NCBI RefSeq assembly: GCF_022539665.2
Contig: NC_081335.1
Location: 5,580,001 to 5,644,000, forward strand
Reading direction: 5' to 3'
DNA length: 64,000 nt
Origin: Daphnia carinata
Taxonomy: Eukaryota > Arthropoda > Branchiopoda > Diplostraca > Daphniidae
The translations under genes were made by a program, and so were the position numbers. The notes under the pieces were generated by a model. It saw nothing but the letters and a program-made list of their open reading frames with translations. It had not been told where the DNA came from and did no database searches. Numbering within the stretch: the stretch's first letter is position 1; the number at the start of each line of letters is the position of its first letter. This document shows positions 41,905 through 55,080 of the stretch, one piece after another.

Positions 41905-44861
41905 GCCTTGACTATTTCTCCTGAGTTCTGACTCATGCTTACATACTCCTTTTTGGAACTCTAGTTCCCTTAGATTTTCTCGTAGTTCTTTACTGTTCGT
42001 GGTCAATTTGCGCAGCTCCATCTTGGCGGTGCTAAATAGGTGTCGCGCCTGGGTGATGAGCTGTACGGCTTGCGTCACCGTATCGGCTCCTCCTAACCAG
42101 TCGTCCACATAAACTTGTAACCGTAATTGCTTAACCAAGTCCGGTTAGCCCCGGCCGTTATCGTCCAGGCATTTCAGGATCACTGCCCTGAGAATGAAGG
42201 GACTACTGGACAGGCCAAAAGGGACTCGTTTCCATCGGTATTACACTCGCACGATCTGTCCGTGTTCTTGTTGGATTCCGATCTGCAGGAAGGCTTGAGT
42301 TATGTCGGCCATCCAAGCGATTTTGTGCCGTCTAAACCGAAGCAGAACGGCCAGTAGCTCAGGATTGAAGTTGGAACCGGTTTCCAAGAAGTCGTTGAGG
42401 CTGGGCCTGCTCTGCAGATGCGCCGAGCCGTCGAACACCGGTCTTATTTTCGTCGATGATGCTTCTTGTTTTATCACCGGCCTGTGTGGGAGGTACGTGC
42501 AGATTCCGGTATAGTTCTTATCTGCCTTCTTAATGTATTCTTTTTCCAGATATTGCTGCAATATCTCGTGATAAGCCCGCCTGTCATCCCCCTTCATCTG
42601 CTTCAAAAGACTGTTAAGGCGGGCTAACGCGATTCCTTTATTTGACTCTAATGTACGCCGGCTGTGCTTAAAGGGGAACAATATCTCATACCGACCGGAG
42701 CCATTCCTTTTGATAGTATTCTGGTACATCTCTAAGAAGCTCGGATCTTCTGATTCTTGGGCCGTCACTCCTATGTGTTCTAAGTTCCAAAACTCCTTAA
42801 AATCTATCACCGACCGTTTGTGGCCGGTCTGTGACGTTAACGCTGATGATGTTAACGGGGATCTGAAGACTATCCACCCGAGTCTACTCGCACAAGCCAC
42901 CGAGTCGTCGGTGTCTTGTAACGTTTCGTTCTTAGGATGTGCCAATAATAATCGCACCCGATTATTAGGTCGAATTCTCTTTTCCCATCGTCTTGTTCTG
43001 ATCGACCGTCAGCGAGTTTCTCTTCTCGCCGCGATAACATATCTACCACCGATGAACGGACCTTCGGCGTAGCTTTCGCTAGAAAATCCATTTCAGTGGC
43101 CTTGATTCTTATTTCCTCGCCTGACTGGGTTATTATCCAGGCATCATAGTACCTCGTTGTCTCCGTCCGGGCTTGGGCTAACCCGAACGTGTTTATTCTT
43201 AGCTCCTCGGCTTCCTCGTTTGCCATGGCCGCTTCCCGAGCGAACCTTCATTTGATAAACGATCGCTGGCTCCCCGAGTCGATCAATCCGAGTACCGGTA
43301 TACTGCTTCCCGACTTTTCTCGAAGGAATGCCGTGAAGGTTGGTAGGCCGTTGGACGTCTGCGCCTGCGCGTCGTTTATGTTGGTGTCAATGGTGACAGA
43401 TCTGCCGGTGGGTCGTTGGGGAGATTGCGTTCGATTAGCTCCAAACCGGTCGATTAGCTCCGGCGTCTCCGCTCTCGGGAGTGTCGTTGTGGCTGCTCTT
43501 CTCGACGTGTTCTCCTCCATTTGTCTCAGCCGAATCTCGGTATCTAACTCTTTGAATATCAGATCCTGCGTCGGTTGACAAACCATTTTTCCCTCCACCA
43601 CCGTGAGGTACGTTATCGAGGTAGAGCTTTCAAGATATCGCCCGCAATATACGTGCCGTAGCTCGCCATATCTAATCTGAGGCTCGTCAAGGCTAGTTTG
43701 GTGTTGGTGAGCCCGTCGAACATGGCTTGTAGTTGGTCCGTTGTGGTGGACTCACCTATACGGCTCGCTAAGAGGTTTCTTAGCTCATTCATGTAATGCG
43801 TCTTCAATTTTTCAGGGTCTCCAAAGCGGGTCTCTTACCTCTCCATCGCTGCTTGGTACGGGTTGTCGTCGAAATGGAGGTGAGTTATGAGATCTGCCGC
43901 TTTCCCTTTTAAACTAAGACGCAGATATTGAAGTTTTTCGACCTCTGTCAGTCTGACATCGAGGTCGTATGTCACCCACATGGCTCTCCACCCTTTCCAC
44001 GCGGTGATTTCCCCATTGAAGGTGGGCAATGGTAGCGCCGTTCTCACTACCGACGACTGAGTCTCTTCATTTTTTCGCGGTATTTTTCTCGCGGATCACG
44101 ATCCTTCGCTTTCTCAGCGGCCGTGGATACTTGCGCCAGCCTTTCGTTGAGGGCGACTATCGCCGTTCACCTGGCTTCAGCTCTGTCCAGGTACTGCTCT
44201 CTGTTTTGTTTGTCGTCATCCACTAGTGCGATGCTTTCTAATAGTTCTTTGCGGATGAACTCTCTGTCTTCCAAGAGTTCAATCCTGGAACCCCCGATGG
44301 TGTCCGCTCAAGAAGACGTGCGGAGGGGTTCTGACCGCCTGATCAGGCTATTTTCCAGCGCCGGCATACTGTCTTTACGTAAATCCCTGATTCCGTCCTT
44401 TGCTTGGTTGATAATGTCTTTAATCTCTTCTTTAACGGTCTCTACTATCATCGGGATATGCTCCTCCCAAGATGAGCTCTGTCTGGCCTGCTCCATTAGC
44501 TCGGCCGCAGAGTTTAAAGCTCCGCTACGATTCGTTCATTGATAGTGTTAATAAATTCTGTCAAAGATTCAATCCTTTTCTCTAATTTTTGGTAGCCTTG
44601 AATCTTATTTTCTAACTGCTCCACCCGATTCTGTTTCGAGTCTTCTAGCTCTCCGTGAGCCCTTTTACCTAGCCCCCCCTCTAGCTGGTCGAGTTTTGCC
44701 TGAATCTGATGGGATGTCGCGGCCTGGGCTACGATCATCTCCCTCGTACGTCTTATCTCGATTTCGAGCTGGCTCAGTCGTTGGTCGTTCTGTGAGTCAT
44801 CCGACGAACCCGATGTCTTTACCGCGCGGACTGTCATCTGTCGTGTGGGCTGGACTGACAT
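41905..44861 (-). pseudogene. BEL gag-pol remnant, through reverse transcriptase
   Basis: Gag starts at a true ATG at 44861 (MSVQPTRQ), followed by coiled coil. The gag domain has TALPLPTFNGEITAWKGWRA near 44040-43980. The protease block is near 43320-43250 (VLGLIDSGSQRSFI). Reverse transcriptase appears as IRPVFDGSAHLQSRPSLNDF and AWMADITQAFLQIGI (near 42450-42260) and VYVDDWLGGADTV (near 42115). Frame changes occur near 44500, 43830, 43610, 43240, 42960 and 42230. The zinc-knuckle region of gag is largely lost near 43600. The frame then runs into LINE sequence near 41905. Confidence 0.85.
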
Positions 44862-44940
44862 ATCGATATAGATGGAAGTTTTGTTTTTAATAAATTTTTA
44901 TTGCTATAACAACAATATTAACAAGTGAACCAGTGTTTTT

Positions 44941-45720
44941 CTAGGCTGAGTACGGCGAACGTAAAATTTCGTCCTCGTCCGAAGAAGATGAGAGCCCGGT
45001 CCTTGCAAACTCGGGCGAGCTGCTGTTGACCTTCTTTTCTTCTACAATTCGCTTCCACTCTCTTGGAGTGGTGGCAGTGGATTTGGATTGTTTCGGAGTT
45101 TCCTGAGGTCCTTTAGCTGGCTCAGGTACAGGTTCAGCCGGAGGATTGGTGGACGTCGACGGCACCGGCGTAGTGGCAAAGCAGTTTCTGGGTGCAAGGA
45201 TGATCGGACCCGTGGTTCTTGACCAAGCCAACGCGCCTGCTCCCTTCGTCGGATCTCTTCCTTGTCCCGTTTCAGGCGGCTGGTTTCCAGGAGGTATTTT
45301 GCTCGTTTTTGGCCTCTTCGGTTGCCTTCTGGGCTCCCGAGATGATTTCTGCGTGCGACTCCTTGACTTGTTTCAGGGCCGCTAGTTGAGCCCAGAGCGG
45401 AGAGCGTTTAAGTACGTATCCGGTGTGTCAAGAGCTTTCGGGATGGGCCGGGCGTAGGTCTTTTTGTCTGATATTTTCCCCGGTTTTTGTTCAGGGAATG
45501 GCTCCGGTATCCGGAGCTTGCGGAACACGCCTTTTGGGACCCTCCGCTCGGGCTCCTTCCACAGTTCGTACGATCTAGTATCGGTGTCGAGGAGGTACTG
45601 GAATCGTGCAAACACGGCGGTCTGGTGTTGCGCCAGTAGGTTATCCGACGCTGTGAAAAAATAGATAGTTTGTATATAGATTTTTAGTGGGTTTTGTTTT
45701 AAGTTTCTGGGTCGGAGCCT
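44941..45720 (-). pseudogene. Pre-gag module of the decayed BEL element
   Basis: This lies between the primer site and gag. It is homologous along its length to 56275-57036: FARFQYLLDTDTRSYELWKE, VPKGVFRKLRIPEPFPEQ, then SSSSDEDEILRSP at the end. A frame break lies between about 45390 and 45230. No ATG precedes the conserved part; the frame is open without one from the primer site. Function is unknown. Confidence 0.65.
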
Positions 45721-45736
45721 CCGGTTCGAAGGACCA
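45721..45736 (-). other. Primer binding site matching tRNA-Tyr
   Basis: On the minus strand TGGTCCTTCGAACCGG is identical to the site at 28940-28955. It lies two bases from the LTR end. Confidence 0.8.
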
Positions 45737-45738
45737 AA

Positions 45739-46828
45739 TGTGGAATATCCTCCACCGTCGGAGACTGCCGACTTAGTGTTGTAATTTAATGGGTGATTTG
45801 TTAAGGCCTAGCCCTTGTAAGGAGCCAGCGTATTTGGGCGGCGTCTCGGTCAGCAGTTGCCGGGTAATTATGTGGACGGTCCTTTATGGGGAACGAAACC
45901 GTAAGCAAGGCGGGCTTATGGGCCGTGACACACAACAGCGCCAACAAGGGACCGTACCTAGATAAAAGAAATAATTTTAGTAATGGAAAGAACCATTATA
46001 ATTACTCGTAGGATTTTGAGGATGAAGTTCCGGTGGTGCTGAGGCTTTTGAAGTGAAGATGGCGGCGGCGATTGCGAGGAGGCGGACGGCGAGCGCGGAG
46101 CACGGCAAAAAACGGCAGGCACAAGCGACACAGCAAGGCACACAACAACAAAGGAAAATACTAGAGAGAGTGGTTTACCGGAGAATGAGCGTTGTAGACA
46201 GCCTCGAATTTTGAATTTTATTTTTAAGTGAAAAAGCTTAAATAATTTTGAAGGCCTCATTTAAAAAAAAAGTAATTTTTGGTGCAAAAATGTGTGTGTA
46301 TTACTTGGGCCTGATCAGCCCTTTATATACCCATACAAAAACCCACAGTTGACAAATAGAAATAATTAATTGAACATAAGTTTAACCGCTGGTCCAGAGG
46401 TCGCCGCTGATTCTTCTTTCTTCTGACCGCGGGATAACCCCTTCCTGTGACAAAACTTCCCCTTCCAGATGCTCGAAGGATTTTTCCTGCGGCTACCATC
46501 CTTCTGCCTGCCGTTGGGGTTTCGTATCCGGTTCGGTCTCCGTTGCCAGAGACCGTTCTATGTAGATGGGAAAGGCGTCAACATGTTTCAATATCATATT
46601 CTGGGTTTACGGTCTTTCATTATTCAATCGTGCGGTACGGCCGGTCTTTCCCCCGGTCACGCTTATCCTTAGCTCGTCGTACGGTGAGTCGGTTTTATGT
46701 CACGGGATTTGGCTGGATTTCTCCGCCTGGGGCTTCTGTCTCTTCGTGCTCCGGGTCCTAACCCAAATCTCCTCTCATAGCCCCGGCCTGGACCCCTGAC
46801 TGTGGGTCGGACGTCGGATTTTCCGACA
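45739..46828 (-). repeat. 5' LTR of the decayed BEL element
   Basis: About 1090 bp, beginning on the minus strand with TGTCGGAAAATCCGACGTCC and ending CCACA. The first 20 bases are identical to the LTR start of the element at 55081, including the hairpin-forming TCGGAaaaTCCGA. Small frames inside it are not genes. Confidence 0.8.
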
Positions 46829-47260
46829 TATAACACTTCATCCTTCTTTCCCTCCAATTCTGTCGTGACGATCCCGCTGTGTCGGTACAAAAAATTTGAG
46901 GTGTATGCCTCTGACGTAAATGCTATTCTAGCGACCTGATTCTCGTATCTAGAACAGCAATTAGGCCTAAGAGATCCTGTGGCTCAACTTTCATACTACG
47001 CACGAACCAATATACCGCACGTATACTAAATCTCGAGATTTGAAAGCCAAAATCGACATCTACGCTATTGAGCCACTTGGGAGCCATTTTCCCTCAGACA
47101 ATGTCAACAAAGTGGTCAACGGGGAGGGGGAAATCAGCACACACTTAGGGAAAAGACACAAAATGGGCAAAAAAGGGAACAAATACACGAAAAACAACAT
47201 AACCATACAACCTAAACACTCCTAAACACAAAATTAACAACAAAAAGTAACAAAAAAACG
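46829..47260 (-). pseudogene. LINE 5' end and ORF1 N-terminus, interrupted by the BEL LTR
   Basis: On the minus strand the ATG at 47087 opens MAPKWLNSVDVDFGFQ, matching the LINE ORF1 at 41782, followed by VRSMKVEPQDLLGL. After a frame break near 46935 similarity continues to 46829, where the BEL LTR begins. From 47088 outward the sequence matches the LINE 5' untranslated region (agacaatg, aaacaaagtgg-like and gaaaaacaaca words). Confidence 0.75.
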
Positions 47261-49386
47261 AAGAATAACTCACAATTCCAGGTACGTTTTAAGATGTCTC
47301 GAGGGATTGTTTATCACAGTGTAGGGTTGGTTGGCGTTAATTCGTGGAAAAGTGAGAGATAACATCAACTAACCTTTCCGCCATTTACTTTTATCTTTAT
47401 TTTTATATATTTAATGTTCTGTAAAAGGGAAGTAAGAGAAAGTGAAAGGAGGCCATGAGAAAAGTCTAGATAATTTGTATATGGTCATAGCTACTGTGAC
47501 TGTAGAAAATTGTTACTAACACAGTTACTGCTTAGAGCGTAACAGAGAGATAATGTATGTAGGAGGGTTGTGATGAATGAAATGAGACGAAGAGTGTGAC
47601 TTGACGAGGCTTTATCTTTGATTGAAAAATAAGACTGGAAACGAAGGGCTTGTAGACAGAATGAGACAAGTACTATCGCAGTGCTGGACTACTACAAGAC
47701 GACCGAAATAGTGACTTACTGGTACAAGTACAACTGCAATACCAGACTACTACCAGACTAACTTAATACTGGCTCCACAAATCTAAAAAACGATAGCTCG
47801 CTGCCACACAGGGCCCTGAGCCACCCGATAATTAACAAGTAAAAAAGCTTGTCGTAAGCACAGGAAGGCCCGTGCCTTCCTACAGCCCTGCCCGCGAGAG
47901 CAGCACCGGAAGTGAAAGCGGGCCCCACCTGTTTGCAGGTGTAACGAAACAGCTCCAATTTGGAACGAGACACAGTAAAAATAAACAAAACCAAGGACTT
48001 CCAAATAACGTAGGTAAGGGATCCTGGCTAGTGGTATGGGAACACCTCTTTGTATGCCTTTCTAGGCCCACAAAGGATTCAATGGTGGCCCCGGGAATAA
48101 TACAGCGCGGAGCGTCGAAGGTGTGGGCAGTCAATGAGGCGAGTATGACCTGCGACCGTCTGAGACTCAAACCATCCGAAGCATCTGTATTGCTTGAAAA
48201 GGAGCTAACCGATCCCGTTTGGTCATCAGCATGAACTCCCCACAGTCTGCAATTTTCCTCTTGCACAAGGCCGCTCCGTCGATGTGGGACTTCAAGGAAC
48301 ACGTGATGGCTGGGGTGTTCAGGGGAATCACATACTTAGACTCAACTGGGTTGGCGAACGATATGGTTGCCTGGGTGTCAGCAGCCTTTTCCCCAGCTTT
48401 CCGGTTATTCCCGTTTCACACAATTTCTGCCGGTTCAGGGGTAGCTCAATACTCTTAGAGCCAAAAAGAAGAACGAAAACTTAGAACTGATCTGATTCAA
48501 AAACCAACCTTTACGTGGAAATCAAAAATGGAAAGAAAGTAGGAGAAAAGGATAAAAGGCAAAATTTTCGTCGACTTTGCCACCCACGTGGTTATTTACA
48601 AATAAAAGAGATGAGGAAAAACAACTCTTCCAACAGTACTGCAACAAGGCACAATAGCTTTCATTAAGAAGAATGCAACTTAATATTTTAAATTTACGAT
48701 TCGAAGGATCATGAAAGGAATAGTCAGCCCGTGATCTGCTTTACCTTAAATAGTTGAAGTAACTATTGAATTAGCTCGGAAGATGCCGGTTTTTTTCTAT
48801 TTCTTTACTGTTTAGAATGAAATGGTGTCTATAGCTGTTTACTCGAACTTACTTTAACCTTACCTTTTAACTTACTTTAAATTCGGTATGTCTTTTCTTT
48901 ACTGGCGAAGCTATTTATATCCCAGATAACAAAATTATACCTTGAAACATGGAACTTTTGAGTTTTTAAATTTCTTTCAGTGTGGCTTTATTGTTCGATC
49001 TAATGTGGTTCTCTTTCACGGCTAAGTTTATTAGATTCGGTTTATAGGAGCAAACAGGAAAAAACGGGACACCCAGCTTTTGGAATGACGGTTTTCATCT
49101 GCACAGAAGCCCGTTTAAGGACCTTAACTGAAGGCCGTTTAAGCTTAAGCTGAATACTTGAATTATTTTAGATCTTAGTAAATTGTGTATATATAAAATA
49201 AAGCTATTTTATTTTTATTCTGAGTCTTCTGCATTTCATTCAGAATCCGTTGAATTTCTTTAACTTCATTTGACCCCTGCTCAATCATCTGGTTCATTGT
49301 TTCTTCTGTGCTATAAATATTAAAGTAAAAATGGAATTCAAGGTAGAACTATAAAACAGTCTGAAACCTTAACCACTTCTGCTTAT
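47261..49386. other. No gene recognised
   Basis: A GC-richer patch at about 47760-48480 has overlapping frames on both strands (47880-48302 minus, 48219-48458 plus) with no recognisable domain; it may be an LTR or part of an unrecognised repeat. The rest is AT-rich. Confidence 0.4.
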
Positions 49387-50117
49387 TTGTCGAAGAAGTA
49401 TTGTGAAGTGTGTTCTCCAAATCAGAGATTGCTTTCCATTCAAGGAGAGACATGCATCCACTACTTCTTAATTATTGTAAGTGGTTTCAATGAGACAGGT
49501 GAACTTAGCCTTAGGATATTGGGTTGGGAAAAATATTCACCTGAATTTCTTTACAACATGGAATGGAACACGGAACACAAATACAGAACGGCGTTCAACA
49601 GCATCAAAAGAGACCCTGCAGAAGCAATAAGGAACTTCGCGCATCGAATACAGAAACTTGCAAGAGGGGGTTATACGAACGAAAGCCAGGAAGTTATCGA
49701 ACAGTTAAGCAGGGACAAACTTATGAATGGGCTGGCGCCCCTACTGCATGACAGACTATTTTGTCTGGACTTCTCCTTCGACCAAATGAGTGAAACGGCA
49801 GAACGGCACGACCTAGCGCTGGCACTCGCAAATTTGAGGGACCATTAACCTTGGCTAACAAGAAAAGACGACATCTCATCGTAATAGAAGCGCCAGATGG
49901 GAACTCGACAAGAACAATGAAGGAAGAAGATACCCCGAAAGAAGAAAGCAATGAAGCCTGCAATTTCGACACTTCAGTTAAATACTGCTCCTACCACAAC
50001 ATGTACGGTCACGATACCAATAGTTGTGCAGCTCGAGAATACCAAATGAGGCTAGTAAGCGAAAACTACGGACGTAGGGGCCACACTAGAAACTTCTGCC
50101 GTGCTCAAGGTAATTAA
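49387..50117 (+). pseudogene. Ty3/Gypsy-type gag remnant
   Basis: Two adjacent frames (49387-49848, 49851-50117) encode a retrotransposon gag: YRTAFNSIKRDPAEAIRNFA and LARGGYTNESQEVIEQLSRD are capsid-like, and YCSYHNMYGHDTNSC followed by GRRGHTRNFC gives two Cys/His knuckle-like groups. A frame change separates the capsid from the knuckle part. The first frame begins without a clear ATG. Confidence 0.7.
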
Positions 50118-50282
50118 CGAATACCGCCCGTTCGTTTATATCAGCACCGGAATTCCGAAGGAAATCCAGCTCAACCCGTTTGTTTCGAAGAAACATGGAA
50201 ATGGACTTCCGCATCGTCGTCATGAACGAGACCAACAAACAAATCACAATACCCTCGTTTTAAGTACTAGGAAAAGTAGTCT

Positions 50283-52070
50283 TTGATGAAGAAAAGGCAC
50301 AACATACCGCCGCTTCCTGCTTCTACTAAAATTACTCCGCTGATTCCGCTATCTTCGAAGAAAGGCCTTACAGCCATCCTAGACCGAGAAAAACAAGCGT
50401 TGCAAGAACTCCTTAAAAATCCTATCCATCTATTTGCTTTCAAGACGAAAGATCTCGAGAAAACAGGGCTATTGAAGCACACAATCGACACGCAAGGCAA
50501 AGGATATCCGCGCACAGTCCTATCGGAACTCTCCCCGACGAAAAAAAGTCATGGAAAAAATCATCCAGGAATTACTAAAATACAAAATCATAAGACCTTC
50601 AGTTTCACCATGGGCATCATTCATCGTTTTCGTACGGAAAAAATCAGGAGAAGAAAGGCTGTGCATAGACTATTGGAAGCTGAACGCGATAACGTAAAAA
50701 GATTCATGCCCGCTACCGAGAATCGGCAATGTTCTAGACTTACTGCAATGACAAAACTTTTCTCCAACTTCGATCTCGCGTCAATATTGGCAAATTGATA
50801 TGCAAGAACAACCTAAAGAAAAAACTGCCTTTATTGTCGGCAATAATTTATACGAATGGAATGGACTGGCATTCGGGCTAACGAATTCACCAGAAACGTT
50901 CGAATGATTAATGAACTTCGTACTATAAAGTGTCATCGGGAAGAGTTGTCTGGTCTACCTAGACGACATCACAGTTTTCTTAACCACCATCGAAGAACAT
51001 CTCCGAGAATTTTTCGGATTGTTGGAAAAAGCTAATTTAAAACTTTAATTATTAAAATGCAAATTCCTGCAAGATAAAGGGTACTACCTAGGACACATCA
51101 TATCTTCAGATGGGGTAGCCCCTGTTCCTATCAAAAATCGAAGCGATAGCAAATTGCAAACCGCAAACCTCCACGCACCGTAAAGGAACTACAATCGTTC
51201 CTACGATTAGTCTTCTACTACCGGCGATTCAATGAAAAATTTTCAACAATCGCACCTAATATCCGGTGCTAGTACAGGCAAAAGGACAATCAAAAGATGG
51301 GGAGCGAAGGACGAAAAACTATGTAGAAGATGAGCCGTTCGTGACCGGATGTAACCACCGCCCACTAAATGGTTGCAGGCCTTCAAAGACGAAACAGACT
51401 GGTTGGGCAGATGGGCCATAACGTTCGGTAACGTCAAATATACGGTACGGTATCGTCCTGGGTGAGTCAACGAGAACGCGGATTTCCTATTGTAGATACC
51501 AATAGCAGCCATCCAAGTGCAGCCGAAAGACGCCGAGAGCATAGTACAGAACAGAAGGACGACCCGTTATGTCAAGACATCAGATCGTGCTTGGAGAATG
51601 GACTCTTATCTGAAGATGATCACCGACAAACTCCAACCTGGATCAGGGAAGTTGAATTATTCACCATCGAAAACGACTCCTACTCTGCAGATCCTATATT
51701 CCGCACTCTGAAAAAAGGCGAAAGCTCATGCAAAAACAAGTAGTGGTACCAGCATCCCTCAGACAAGCAGTAGTGGAAGAGTACCACGATTCGCCTCTTT
51801 CCAGTCAAATTTCTTACAGAAGGACCTTACAAAGGTTACGTAACAAGTACTATTGGCCAAGCGTGGTCGAAGACATCAAAGAATACTGTCACAAGTGCGA
51901 GGTATGCAACAGACAGCGAGGGTCCGACAAAAGAGCGCTCTAACATTCACTCCAACCCGCACAGGCACCTTCGAAACCCTGGGACTCGATTTTCTAGGAC
52001 CTATAAATCCCACGTCCTGCGAAGGAAACAACCACATCCTGGAAATACTGAGGAAAACTTAAAACGGATG
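50283..52070 (+). pseudogene. Ty3/Gypsy pol remnant: reverse transcriptase and integrase
   Basis: Reverse transcriptase is recognisable in several frames from about 50430: [27 protein letters not shown] near 50600, WQIDMQ near 50795, WNGLAFGLTNSPETF near 50870 and the catalytic [11 protein letters not shown] near 50960. The integrase zinc domain is at 51728-51943 (YHDSPLSSQISYRRTL, YYWPSVVEDIKEYCHKCEVC), and the core start FETLGLDFLGPI is near 51980. Stops and frame changes abound, RNase H is poor near 51100-51500, and the integrase core is truncated near 52070. This element is old. Confidence 0.8.
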
Positions 52071-52691
52071 GAAATGAACAAAAACCGTAGAAAAATACGT
52101 TTTTTCCGACACCAGATCACAAATAGGATTTTAAAAACAGAAAGACGTAGTCGAAATTGAGGTAAACCCTCGTTCCCTCAAAAGTAATAATATCAATTAT
52201 TACTCAAAAGTAATAATATCAATTATTACTTTTGTCTTCCTCGTTCTTACTCGGGTCCGAGCTCGCAAAAAACGGGGAAAAACCATTTAACGATAATAAG
52301 TTTAGACCATGGTGTGTATTCATTTGATTTAGGCCCAATAAAAGCAGTCTTTTTCACAGCGTTTCCAACCATGAAGTATGTCTAGTTTTGGCCTGATAAA
52401 AACCGTTTCTTTTATTGCGCTTCAGACCGCACGTTTTGGTAAAAACGTCTTTTTCCGGTCCTACATTATGTTTTCAAGAAGACGGTCTTATCCGGAAGAA
52501 AACCAGGCGTGTTGTCTGGTAAGGACCTTACCGGGTAACGAAAATTAATCCCAGCCATACGGCAGAAATCCAGTCCACACCAGGAATGACCCCTATTTAG
52601 TTTATACGAACCAAATCAAACCACTATTCGAAGTTGAAGGTACGACCCTTGCCCTGGTTTCGGAGACCTCAGACTAAACCCTGAAGTTCGG

Positions 52692-52934
52692 ATGATCAAC
52701 GAGCCGACCGAAGAAGAATCTCCAGGACTAATGGAAAATGGCATCGGAATAATTTACCATCCATGGGAACCACTCAATCTAGAACCGCCAACTGAGGAAA
52801 ATGAAATTAACGTCTCTGACCCATTTTTCGGATTTACTCCCCCAGAAAGAAGCGATGATGAATTCGTAGCCAGACCCGAAAGACGAAAAGGATTGCGAAC
52901 CTGGTCTAAAATCCGGCGGCCCCGGAAAATATAG
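52692..52934 (+). CDS. Acidic frame near the 3' end of the Gypsy element, uncertain
   Basis: An 80-residue ATG frame, acidic and Pro-rich at first (EPTEEESPGL, LNLEPPTEENEI) and basic at the end (RPERRKGLRTWSKIRRPRKI). I do not recognise it. Its position after integrase fits an accessory or env-like remnant of the Gypsy element, or a chance frame. Confidence 0.3.
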   Translation: MINEPTEEESPGLMENGIGIIYHPWEPLNLEPPTEENEINVSDPFFGFTPPERSDDEFVARPERRKGLRTWSKIRRPRKI

Positions 52935-55080
52935 ATAGAGAATATGTATATATACCTGTAGCATGCTGGGCGGGCGATTAACCAACTCTCAAAACGTACA
53001 TCTCCTGTGTGTTTCTATCTTACAGGGCTCTTCAGATCTTTGTTTTAGCCGTGATAACCAGTAGGAGTTTAGCGTGCAACGCTACAGTCTGCAATTGTTT
53101 GTTTACCATCCTATTTTCCCACGGTCAACCCTGCCCTACCATAACCCATTTTTTTCCCACGATCAAGCCTATGTTTCCCACAGCCAACCCTATCCCACCA
53201 TAATCCTCTTTTCCGACACTGACCTTGGTTCCCACCATAACCGTTTTCCCACGACCTGCCACCTCCCACCATTGGTCGAACCCGAATAGTTCCCTGCCTT
53301 CTTCTACCTGCCAGTACTACTTCAACTGTTACCTGGCACCAGCTAAATCATTGTACCCTGAACCGCATCCTCGAATAGAACCATAGCAACAGCTTAGGAA
53401 ACCTTCCCGGCTTGCAACCATAGCCATACGGAGGAAACCTGCCCCTGGTGCCGACCCGCCGCAAAAAGTAAACCAACTATCTCTTACCGTCGTACAACCC
53501 TCGGTTGACGCACGTTGACGACGCACCACAATTTCCGAAATTGTTCGGAGGCCACCTTCGTCTGCGTTCGGTACCATTGAGAAGGAGCCGAAGAAGAACA
53601 CCAATTTCCACCGCCGGCCGGAACCTACCTTTAGCGGCAGTAAATGGTAGCACTGAACGCCACCACAGCAAGAAAAGAAAACTAGAAGGCACGGAGGAAG
53701 ACGAAAGAACATCGTGGCGCGTCGCATTATAACGAATATTTCGTCACTGACGTAACGTAACCACCGGGTACCATAAAGTGTACGGCTACGAAGCTTAATT
53801 CCCGAGGGGCTCCAGCCCGTCGTTAGAATACTACAAGCTCAGCGATCCCCTCGATGAAATTTTTTGGTCCCGCCATTGCCTCCCGGTCAGGCTCAAGAAA
53901 AGATTGGGCGCCCGACGAAATAGAAGTCATCGATATATCCGACTGACGATTCGTATATCCGACTACTATTCGTACGACAGTGACTCTACTCTTCCACTCA
54001 ATATTGCGTCGTGATTGTGGGAGGCAATCTTCCACGGCCGCAACGTATGTGAGGAACAAGCAGTCGTGCATTTGTAGATTCGAGATATTACCAGAAGGAG
54101 GCGCCAAACTAAAATACAATTCCAGATAACTATGGGTCATGCGCTCACCCCTCCGAATACCAAGAATTTATTGGTTAGCCCCATAACTAAGAAACGTTGT
54201 ATTGTAACTATACGTAATGCGCTAGTATATAAACTGACCGTTTTTGAGGTTAAATTATCTGTCTTCTTCAGGTCATCCAGATCACAACTAAATCCATCTG
54301 TATTATTCTACTATGGTAATAAAGTATTATAAGTATAAAATATTATAAGTATCTATGGTAATAAAAAAAACTCTTCTCCTGTGTTTCTTTTTGTGTTATT
54401 CATTTGACCAAGTTGATTTTTATCAACCTACGGTTCGCGAAAGTCTTAGTAAGTGAAAACGCTACTCGCTACCGACATCACAGTAAAGCAATTGCCACCC
54501 AGCTTCACAGCATTTTCTTCCCAATGACGATCTTGGTTTCCACGGAGAACCTTAACCTCCGAAAACCCGGCCAGACCTTTTCACACTTAAGTATTAAATT
54601 TACAAGGGAATATTCTCTACCTTCCCTAATGTGCTAACCAATACGACCTTTTGTTTTCATTTGAGATGATCCCCAAAAACCTGTAGTCGCCCGTTAGTTT
54701 TTAGAGTTGGAGTGGAAAGTGCTTAAAAAAGAACTGCAAGAGTTACAACAAAAATTCAATGCTCTGAAGAAAAATGCTTTCAAATGCACTCACCAAGGTC
54801 GCAGTTAATTTTTAAGTATCTTACTCTATACAGATATGTGAAAAATGGTGTAGAAGTGGTATCGATCAGGCCAAATTTGCGAAAGCGCAGTCTTTCCTGA
54901 ATTTTTGTTACATGATGCTTTTCAGTTTTAATTTAAGACAGATGAAGGAAATTATCACGTTTTTCTCTCTATTCTTCTTTTATTAACAGCCTGAACGAAA
55001 CCATGTTAAAAATTTTACAAAAGACTGCGCTTCGAAACATTAACTAACCATTCCCATTTCAAAAGAAATGAAGCATGAAC
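52935..55080. other. No gene recognised; probable old LTR material
   Basis: Includes a degenerate repeat of about 33 bp built on ttttcccac and cccaccataacc (about 53105-53275), and at 54440-54710 a segment collinear with 23460-23830. Overlapping frames on both strands near 53330-53730 are low-complexity and not recognisable. The region directly abuts the LTR at 55081. Confidence 0.5.

Larger units (their letters stand above)
41905..46828 (-). mobile_element. Decayed BEL/Pao element, 3' end missing, inserted into a LINE
   Basis: On the minus strand it has a 5' LTR (46828-45739), a tRNA-Tyr primer site, a pre-gag module, gag, protease and reverse transcriptase through the YVDD box. It ends abruptly near 41905 at LINE 5' sequence, so RNase H, integrase and the 3' LTR are missing. 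Its LTR start (TGTCGGAAAATCCGACGTCC) and coding order match the element at 55081-64000, so it is an older, diverged relative. Confidence 0.85.

Noticed and set aside
47880-48302. Possible retroviral-type protein on the minus strand
   Set aside because: No protease, knuckle or polymerase motif could be placed; frames on the opposite strand are equally long.
53329-53732. Overlapping frames on both strands near 53.5 kb
   Set aside because: Low-complexity, no domain, and neither has supporting splice or start context.
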